From Tritrichomonas musculus (Eukaryota > Parabasalia > Tritrichomonadida > Tritrichomonadidae), in contig JAPFFF010000004.1 of assembly GCA_039105265.1 (NCBI GenBank), positions 5,678,501 to 5,742,500 on the forward strand: a DNA stretch of 64,000 nucleotides. The letters run 5' to 3'. This document shows positions 51,109 through 61,100 of the stretch, piece by piece. Made by a program: the position numbers and the translations under genes. How positions within the stretch are numbered: position 1 is the first letter of the stretch; every line of letters begins with the position of its first letter. Below the pieces are notes generated by a model. The model saw only the letters and a list, made by a program, of their open reading frames with translations, had not been told where the DNA came from and made no database searches.

Positions 51109-54100
51109 AAGTAAATCTTCTGCATCTGTAGATCTTCTTCGTCCGTAAATCTTCTGCATCTGTGGATCTTCTGTATCTGTAAATCTTCTGCATCTGTGGA
51201 TCTTCTGTATCTGTAGATCTTCTTCGTCCGTAAATCTTCTGCATCTGTAGATCTTCTTCGTCCGTAAATCTTCTGCATCTGTAAATCTTCTGTATCTGTA
51301 AATCTTCTGCATCTGTAGATCTTCTTCGTCCGTAAATCTTCTGCATCTGTGGATCTTCTGTATCTGTAAATCTTCTGCATCTGTGGATCTTCTGTATCTG
51401 TAGATCTTCTTCGTCCGTAAATCTTCTGCATCTGTAAATCTTCTGTATCTGTAAATCTTCTGCATCTGTAGATCTTCTTCGTCCGTAAATCTTCTGCATC
51501 TGTAAATCTTCTGTATCTGTAAATCTTCTGCATCTGTAGATCTTCTTCGTCCGTAAATCTTCTGCATCTGTGGATCTTCTGTATCTGTAAATCTTCTGCA
51601 TCTGTGGATCTTCTGTATCTGTAGATCTTCTTCGTCCGTAAATCTTCTGCATCCGTAAATCTTCTTCGTCCGTAAATCTTCTGCATCTGTGGATCTTCTG
51701 TATCAGTAAATCTTCTGCATCTGTGGATCTTCTGTATCTGTAGATCTTCTTCGTCCGTAAATCTTCTGCATCTGTAAATCTTCTTCGTCCGTAAATCTTC
51801 TGCATCTGTGGATCTTCTGTATCTGTAGATCTTCTTCGTCCGTAAATCTTCTGCATCTGTAAATCTTCTTCGTCCGTAAATCTTCTGCATCCGTAAATCT
51901 TCTTCGTCCGTAAATCTTCTGCATCTGTAGATCTTCTTCGTCCGTAAATCTTCTGCATCTGTAAATCTTCTTCGTCCGTAAATCTTCTGCATCTGTAGAT
52001 CTTCTTCGTCCGTAAATCTTCTGCATCTGTAAATCTTCTTCGTCCGTAAATCTTCTGCATCTGTAGATCTTCTTCGTCCGTAAATCTTCTGCATCTGTAA
52101 ATCTTCTGCATCTGTAGATCTTCTTCGTCCGTAAATCTTCTGCATCTGTGGATCTTCTGTATCTGTAAATCTTCTGCATCTGTGGATCTTCTGTATCTGT
52201 AGATCTTCTTCGTCCGTAAATCTTCTGCATCTGTAGATCTTCTTCGTCCGTAAATCTTCTGCATCTGTAAATCTTCTGTATCTGTAAATCTTCTGCATCT
52301 GTAGATCTTCTTCGTCCGTAAATCTTCTGCATCTGTGGATCTTCTGTATCTGTAAATCTTCTGCATCTGTGGATCTTCTGTATCTGTAGATCTTCTTCGT
52401 CCGTAAATCTTCTGCATCTGTAAATCTTCTTCGTCCGTAAATCTTCTGCATCTGTGGATCTTCTGTATCTGTAGATCTTCTTCGTCCGTAAATCTTCTGC
52501 ATCTGTAAATCTTCTTCGTCCGTAAATCTTCTGCATCCGTAAATCTTCTTCGTCCGTAAATCTTCTGCATCTGTAGATCTTCTTCGTCCGTAAATCTTCT
52601 GCATCTGTAAATCTTCTTCGTCCGTAAATCTTCTGCATCTGTAGATCTTCTTCGTCCGTAAATCTTCTGCATCTGTAAATCTTCTTCGTCCGTAAATCTT
52701 CTGCATCTGTAGATCTTCTTCGTCCGTAAATCTTCTGCATCTGTAAATCTTCTGCATCTGTAGATCTTCTTCGTCCGTAAATCTTCTGCATCTGTAAATC
52801 TTCTGTATCTGTAAATCTTCTGCATCTGTAGATCTTCTTCGTCCGTAAATCTTCTGCATCTGTGGATCTTCTGTATCAGTAAATCTTCTGCATCTGTGGA
52901 TCTTCTGTATCTGTAGATCTTCTTCGTCCGTAAATCTTCTGCATCTGTAGATCTTCTTCGTCCGTAAATCTTCTGCATCTGTAAATCTTCTGTATCTGTA
53001 AATCTTCTGCATCTGTAGATCTTCTTCGTCCGTAAATCTTCTGCATCTGTGGATCTTCTGTATCAGTAAATCTTCTGCATCTGTGGATCTTCTGTATCTG
53101 TAGATCTTCTTCGTCCGTAAATCTTCTGCATCCGTAAATCTTCTTCGTCCGTAAATCTTCTGCATCTGTGGATCTTCTGTATCAGTAAATCTTCTTCGTC
53201 CGTAAATCTTCTGCATCTGTAAATCTTCTTCGTCCGTAAATCTTCTGCATCTGTGGATCTTCTGTATCTGTAGATCTTCTTCGTCCGTAAATCTTCTGCA
53301 TCTGTAGATCTTCTTCGTCCGTAAATCTTCTGCATCTGTAAATCTTCTGTATCTGTAAATCTTCTGCATCTGTAGATCTTCTTCGTCCGTAAATCTTCTG
53401 CATCCGTAAATCTTCTTCGTCCGTAAATCTTCTGCATCTGTGGATCTTCTGTATCAGTAAATCTTCTTCGTCCGTAAATCTTCTGCATCTGTAAATCTTC
53501 TTCGTCCGTAAATCTTCTGCATCTGTGGATCTTCTGTATCTGTAGATCTTCTTCGTCCGTAAATCTTCTGCATCTGTAAATCTTCTTCGTCCGTAAATCT
53601 TCTGCATCCGTAAATCTTCTTCGTCCGTAAATCTTCTGCATCTGTAGATCTTCTTCGTCCGTAAATCTTCTGCATCTGTAAATCTTCTTCGTCCGTAAAT
53701 CTTCTGCATCTGTAGATCTTCTTCGTCCGTAAATCTTCTGCATCTGTAAATCTTCTTCGTCCGTAAATCTTCTGCATCTGTAGATCTTCTTCGTCCGTAA
53801 ATCTTCTGCATCTGTAAATCTTCTGCATCTGTAGATCTTCTTCGTCCGTAAATCTTCTGCATCTGTGGATCTTCTGTATCTGTAAATCTTCTGCATCTGT
53901 GGATCTTCTGTATCTGTAGATCTTCTTCGTCCGTAAATCTTCTGCATCTGTAGATCTTCTTCGTCCGTAAATCTTCTGCATCTGTAAATCTTCTGTATCT
54001 GTAAATCTTCTGCATCTGTAGATCTTCTTCGTCCGTAAATCTTCTGCATCTGTGGATCTTCTGTATCAGTAAATCTTCTGCATCTGTGGATCTTCTGTAT

Positions 54101-56960
54101 CTGTAGATCTTCTTCGTCCGTAAATCTTCTGCATCTGTAAATCTTCTGTATCTGTAAATCTTCTGCATCTGTAGATCTTCTTCGTCCGTAAATCTTCTGC
54201 ATCTGTAAATCTTCTGCATCTGTAAATCTTCTTCGTCCGTAAATCTTCTGCATCTGTGGATCTTCTGTATCTGTAGATCTTCTTCGTCCGTAAATCTTCT
54301 GCATCTGTAAATCTTCTTCGTCCGTAAATCTTCTGCATCCGTAAATCTTCTTCGTCCGTAAATCTTCTGCATCTGTAGATCTTCTTCGTCCGTAAATCTT
54401 CTGCATCTGTAAATCTTCTTCGTCCGTAAATCTTCTGCATCTGTAGATCTTCTTCGTCCGTAAATCTTCTGCATCTGTAAATCTTCTTCGTCCGTAAATC
54501 TTCTGCATCTGTAGATCTTCTTCGTCCGTAAATCTTCTGCATCTGTAAATCTTCTGCATCTGTAGATCTTCTTCGTCCGTAAATCTTCTGCATCTGTAAA
54601 TCTTCTGTATCTGTAAATCTTCTGCATCTGTAGATCTTCTTCGTCCGTAAATCTTCTGCATCTGTGGATCTTCTGTATCAGTAAATCTTCTGCATCTGTG
54701 GATCTTCTGTATCTGTAGATCTTCTTCGTCCGTAAATCTTCTGCATCTGTAGATCTTCTTCGTCCGTAAATCTTCTGCATCTGTAAATCTTCTGTATCTG
54801 TAAATCTTCTGCATCTGTAGATCTTCTTCGTCCGTAAATCTTCTGCATCTGTGGATCTTCTGTATCAGTAAATCTTCTGCATCTGTGGATCTTCTGTATC
54901 TGTAGATCTTCTTCGTCCGTAAATCTTCTGCATCCGTAAATCTTCTTCGTCCGTAAATCTTCTGCATCTGTGGATCTTCTGTATCAGTAAATCTTCTTCG
55001 TCCGTAAATCTTCTGCATCTGTAAATCTTCTTCGTCCGTAAATCTTCTGCATCTGTGGATCTTCTGTATCTGTAGATCTTCTTCGTCCGTAAATCTTCTG
55101 CATCTGTAGATCTTCTTCGTCCGTAAATCTTCTGCATCTGTAAATCTTCTGTATCTGTAAATCTTCTGCATCTGTAGATCTTCTTCGTCCGTAAATCTTC
55201 TGCATCTGTAAATCTTCTTCGTCCGTAAATCTTCTGCATCTGTAAATCTTCTTCGTCCGTAAATCTTCTGCATCTGTGGATCTTCTGTATCTGTAGATCT
55301 TCTTCGTCCGTAAATCTTCTGCATCTGTAAATCTTCTGCATCTGTAGATCTTCTTCGTCCGTAAATCTTCTGCATCTGTAAATCTTCTGTATCTGTAAAT
55401 CTTCTGCATCTGTAGATCTTCTTCGTCCGTAAATCTTCTGCATCTGTGGATCTTCTGTATCTGTAAATCTTCTGCATCTGTGGATCTTCTGTATCTGTAG
55501 ATCTTCTTCGTCCGTAAATCTTCTGCATCTGTAGATCTTCTTCGTCCGTAAATCTTCTGCATCTGTAAATCTTCTGTATCTGTAAATCTTCTGCATCTGT
55601 AGATCTTCTTCGTCCGTAAATCTTCTGCATCTGTGGATCTTCTGTATCAGTAAATCTTCTGCATCTGTGGATCTTCTGTATCTGTAGATCTTCTTCGTCC
55701 GTAAATCTTCTGCATCCGTAAATCTTCTTCGTCCGTAAATCTTCTGCATCTGTGGATCTTCTGTATCAGTAAATCTTCTGCATCTGTGGATCTTCTGTAT
55801 CTGTAGATCTTCTTCGTCCGTAAATCTTCTGCATCTGTAAATCTTCTTCGTCCGTAAATCTTCTGCATCTGTGGATCTTCTGTATCTGTAGATCTTCTTC
55901 GTCCGTAAATCTTCTGCATCTGTAAATCTTCTTCGTCCGTAAATCTTCTGCATCCGTAAATCTTCTTCGTCCGTAAATCTTCTGCATCTGTAGATCTTCT
56001 TCGTCCGTAAATCTTCTGCATCTGTAAATCTTCTTCGTCCGTAAATCTTCTGCATCTGTAGATCTTCTTCGTCCGTAAATCTTCTGCATCTGTAAATCTT
56101 CTTCGTCCGTAAATCTTCTGCATCTGTAGATCTTCTTCGTCCGTAAATCTTCTGCATCTGTAGATCTTCTTCGTCCGTAAATCTTCTGCATCTCTTCTGT
56201 ATCTGTAAATCTTCTGTATCTGTAGATCTTCTTCGTCCGTAAATCTTCTTCGTCCGTAAATCTTCTGCATCTGTAGATCTTCTTCGTCCGTAAATCTTCT
56301 GCATCTCTTCTGTATCTGTAAATCTTCTGTATCTGTAGATCTTCTGTATCTGTAGATCTTCTTCGTCCGTAAATCTTCTGCATCTGTGGATCTTCTTCGT
56401 CCGTAAATCTTCTGCATCTGTAGATCTTCTTCGTCCGTAAATCTTCTGCATCTGTAAATCTTCTTCGTCCGTAAATCTTCTGCATCTGTAGATCTTCTTC
56501 GTCCGTAAATCTTCTGCATCTGTAAATCTTCTTCGTCCGTAAATCTTCTGCATCTGTAGATCTTCTTCGTCCGTAAATCTTCTGCATCTGTAGATCTTCT
56601 GCATCTGTAAATCTTCTTCGTCCGTAAATCTTCTGCATCTGTAGATCTTCTTCGTCCGTAAATCTTCTGCATCTCTTCTGTATCTGTAAATCTTCTGTAT
56701 CTGTAAATCTTCTGCATCTGTAGATCTTCTTCGTCCGTAAATCTTCTGCATCTGTGGATCTTCTTCGTCCGTAAATCTTCTGCATCTGTAGATCTTCTTC
56801 GTCCGTAAATCTTCTGCATCTGTGGATCTTCTGTATCTGTAAATCTTCTTCGTCCGTAAATCTTCTGCATCTGTGGATCTTCTGCATCTGTAGATCTTCT
56901 TCGTTCTTAAATCTTCTGCATTTGTAAATCTTTTTTATCTGTAGATCCTCTTCGTCCTAA
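51109..56960. repeat. 17 bp satellite array, about 344 units
   Basis: The array is built from three main 17-mers: AAATCTTCTGCATCTGT, AGATCTTCTTCGTCCGT and GGATCTTCTGTATCTGT (the joining letters vary). Distances between equal variants are multiples of 17 (119, 272, 612, 782, 1360, 1802). A higher-order copy of 1802 bp (106 units) is visible: the pattern around 53041-53200 recurs around 54843-55000. Only near 56170-56700 are shorter ATCTCTTCTG joints seen. The right end decays over 56885-56960. On the minus strand all three frames are open for long stretches with a 17-residue peptide repeat (KIYRCRRFTDEEDLQMQ); the plus strand is closed by TAA and TAG in nearly every unit. Most likely non-coding satellite DNA. 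Confidence 0.93.
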
Positions 56961-57982
56961 AATTTTAGATCAATGGTAAAACGATGGAACTTTTTGAAAT
57001 AGAAAATTCACTAAAATTCAAATGCCAGCCCATTATTTTTTCTCTCAATTCATGTGACAAAAAATATTTATTTCAAATTTACTAAGTTTTTATTATTTCT
57101 TTTCAATTTAAAATTAAAATTTTCGAAATATCATTAAATGATCAAAGATCAATTCAGTTTGCAGACATTTTCATAAGATTTTGCCACTAATATAATTTGA
57201 CTGTGCCTTTTATTGTTCTTGGTGCCAAATTAAAGATTCAAAAATTTTAATTTTTAACAAGAAACACTTATATTTTAGTCCATACGCCATTATACTTCTT
57301 TGATTTTTATAATTTTTGCTTGGCATTTCCAATATTCAGTATAAATATTTCAAAAGCATACTCAACTCAACAAAATTATTTCAAATAAATGCTCACCCTA
57401 TTGATTTACGTCATTTTTAAATGGATCATCCATATATTTTGCCTGTTAATTACACTCTTTTTGAACAAGTTTGTAAATTTTTATATTAATTCAATTTTAA
57501 TATAAAATAATAAATTTGAATTGGTTCAAAACTCAGACCAAAAATGAATAAAAAAGTTCTCATATTTGAATTAATACGTTATAAAATAACTGATAATAAG
57601 GCCAATTTTAGGTTGAAGGTGGACTGACTTTTGAATTGCATGTTAAACTTTTTCTGTAGGTTGCTGTGGTAAATGGTTCACCCGTTGCTCTAGACATAAG
57701 GGTAATTTGCGACTTCAAGGTATTTATAAATAATTAAATCAAACGATAATTTTACATTTAAAAAGTAACAAATTTTAACTTGAAATGTGATTTAAAAAAA
57801 AAATTTTAATCCATAAATTTGATCGAAATTGATAATAATGCATTATTATCTTGAGTTATTCAAGATTTTCTTCAAATTTGAGATGCAAACACTATGAAAC
57901 ATCTCAAATATCAAATGAGCAAGCTGATTTATATTTAAATATCAAAATTTGTTTTAAGGTTCAAAATTTTCCAAGTTAAATT
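56961..57982. other. AT-rich gap between satellite and surface protein gene
   Basis: About 1 kb; no ORF, RNA gene or clear inverted repeat. It includes the 3' flank of the surface protein gene. Confidence 0.4.
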
Positions 57983-57985
57983 ACA

Positions 57986-58030
<45 letters not shown>
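57983..58030. repeat. (AC)8 followed by A32
   Basis: A dinucleotide run at 57983-57998 then an unbroken A run to 58030, about 100 bp past the stop of the surface protein gene. Confidence 0.9.
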
Positions 58031-58032
<2 letters not shown>

Positions 58033-58133
58033 TTTAAAATCAAAATCCTTTATTCAAAATAAGTCAAATTTTTATTTTTTTTGTTAAAAAAATAAAAATG
58101 GAATTATATGATTTGAACCAAAAAAAATCGATC

Positions 58134-61100
58134 TTAAATTGCGATTGATGAATCACCTTGTGTAGATGTTGTAGAAGCATTCTTCTTCTTAATGACGAGG
58201 AAGTAAACAAGAAGAGCAATGATTGCTGCAACAACAACAACGCATGCAATAACAATACCTGCAATTGCGCCTGCTGATAAACCGTCTTTATCTTTAGGTG
58301 GTTTTTGCTGATAATCATCTGGCTTCATTGCTACCAAATTATATTGTTTTTCATTTTTTTCATCTCGATCGCAAACGGCATTATTTTTGTTAAAGACATC
58401 ATTGCCCTTAAATGAATTATCTTTAATATCCATGCAAGCATTATATGATTTATTGTTATTGTTATTGTCGATGAGGAATGATGCGACAGTAAAGTTTTCT
58501 GCTGCATCTGGAACTGGTTGACCTTCTGCTAAATCATTTATAGTAATATCTCCTGTTGTATTAGGTGGATTAATTCCAGTAAAGACTAGAGGTGCTCTTT
58601 GGTTTCCATATCCTTTACCAATATGGAAGAGTTCGATTGGTGTACCTGCAACATTGACGGTGTCATCAATATCAATCAATGATCTTAATCCAACTTTAAG
58701 TTTCTCAAATTTCAAGTTTCTTGCTTTAAAATCAGAATCAGCTTCAACTTTAGCAAGATTGCAAACAGTTTGGAATATTGAATTGCCATTATTAACTTGA
58801 CCAGTAAATGTTTTGTCTCCAAATACATCTAAGGTTAAAATTGTAATATTAGCTGAATCAGATTCGAGTTTGATTTCTTCTGAATCAGGTTGGAATGTAA
58901 CAGTTTTAAGTGTAAGATCTTTTTCTTCACCAATAGGATCGAATTTAAGAGTTCCACCTCCAGCTATATTAATGTTTCTATTTGCAGCTGGGATTTTGAG
59001 TTTGTTTCCATTGCATTCAATATTAGCTGATGTTGAAGTAGGCAATTGAACTACAAATGTTTTAGTTACACTCTTAATATCAAGGTAATAATTCTTACTT
59101 GCAAAACCCTTTGGAATAGTAATTCCAACTGCATCACTTGGCAATATTTTACGAACAGGGTTGTTGTCTCCAATTTTTGCATCTTCTTTAAGAACGTAAT
59201 TATTTCCTCCATCAGTTGGAACTGGATTGAATTCAGAATCTGGGATTTCAAAAATATCTGAAATGTTGACTTTTGGTGGTGAATATGGAGCTGGTGGTCG
59301 AACACATTTATTGTCAACGAAATCATAATGTGCTGTGCAAACACAGGTTCCAGGTTTAATTCTAGAAAACTTAAAGTTTTCGGTAGAATTGCATTCAGCG
59401 CATATTGACATATCACCTGCATAACATTTTGTGCATCCTAATATTCCATTGCAATCAACCTTAGTGGTGTTGATACATCTTCCATCAAAAATGAAATCAA
59501 ATCCTTCTTTGCACTCTCTACAATGGTTATCTTCGCTATCATCATAATTTGTGCATTTGCCGCAATTTGAGTCTGGGCAATTAGTAATTAAGCAAGGTGA
59601 ATATTGAGATTGATATAATCCATCACCACATTCAGTGCACTTTCCACCTTTCAATCCAAAGTTAGCTTTACATTTTTGACAAATTTTGTTTGGACCTAAG
59701 CAAAATTCGCAATTAGAATTCTCATCGCAATCAACCTTTTCAAGACACTGATTTTCGTATTCATAAAAGTTATTGTTATTATCGCAAGTGCAGTAACCGT
59801 TATTTTCAACCCAATGTGCATCTTTATTACATTTTGTGCATTCATATTCATCATTGCATTCTAAACAACCTGGGATATTAGAACAACTGAAAGAAGAAAT
59901 ATCATATGGAATGCATGCTTTATGATCTTGACTTAGATAGTATGGTCCTTCACATCTTATACAATAAAACTCTCCATTTTCAACAGTGCACATTCCAGAT
60001 TCAATATCATTACTTCCAAATTCTGCACAATTTGGTATTGTGGCGCAATCATAATTGCATGGTTTATCTGGACCATTATAAAGATCTCCCTTACATTTTG
60101 TGCAATAACCTCCTCTGAGACCAAATCCTTCTTTGCATTTTTCGCAATAAGTGTTATCATTTGACTTGCATTGTTCACAATTGTTAACTGTGCAGGTTGA
60201 TTGTGGTGGTTGGGTTGAAACGCATTTACCATTTTTAATGGTTTGGGTGTCATCAGCGCATTTGCATCGTTTGCCTCCAATTGCATCTGAATCATCTACT
60301 GGGTTTTGAGCAAAGCCAAAGTCACTTGCTGTATTGCATACGCAAATAGCATTTTGCAAAACAAATCCATAGTCTGTATAGCATTGAGCGCATTTACTTG
60401 TATCTCCATCAACACATTTCGAGCAACCAACAAGTGTGCATTCGGTAGAAGGTGGTTCTGATGAGACTGCATCTTCGGATTGTGAATCTGAAGAACTTGA
60501 ATCAGTTATTTTTTCACATTTGCCTTCATCGTTTGCTTCATACCCATCTTTGCATGTTTGACATTTGGTTAATTCTGTTGTACTACAAGCTGAGCATTGT
60601 TCATCTTCACAGCAATTTGCTAGTCCAGGTACAATAGTTGTTTGGTCGTTACATACAATTTCTAAGATTTCTACTTTTTCGGTTGGTTTATCTGATTCTT
60701 TAACATTATCATCATAATTTTTGCCATCTCCTTTTACGGAAACTTTAATTCTTTTATTTGCATTAGCTGGCTTTAATAATAATGTTGATGTGGTTTCATC
60801 TTTAATAGCAGTAGATTTGTCTTCGTCATCTAATTCACTCCATGTATAAGTAGCTTGCCCTACTGGTATATTAAGAGGTTTATTTTCTGAATCAAATGTT
60901 TTAGCGGTTAATGTTTGTCCAACTTTTGGTGTGCCTTCAATAGTAACTGATGCAATTTTCGGTAAGGCTACAACTGGTCCAAAATCTTCAGTAGATGATA
61001 CTGGAGTATCAACATAATCGTTATTTCCTGAAATGGTAACTGCAACCTTTATCAAATGGTCTATAAGATCTTTGGCTAATACAAATTTGTTTGAAGTTTG

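Noticed and set aside
51070-56887. Overlapping minus-strand ORFs of 165 to 855 codons in all three frames
   Set aside because: They are shadows of the 17 bp satellite, with the same peptide in each frame and no unique start, end or domain. Kept as one repeat, not as genes.
51109-56960. CRISPR-like array
   Set aside because: Units are contiguous 17-mers without unique spacers, in a eukaryotic genome.
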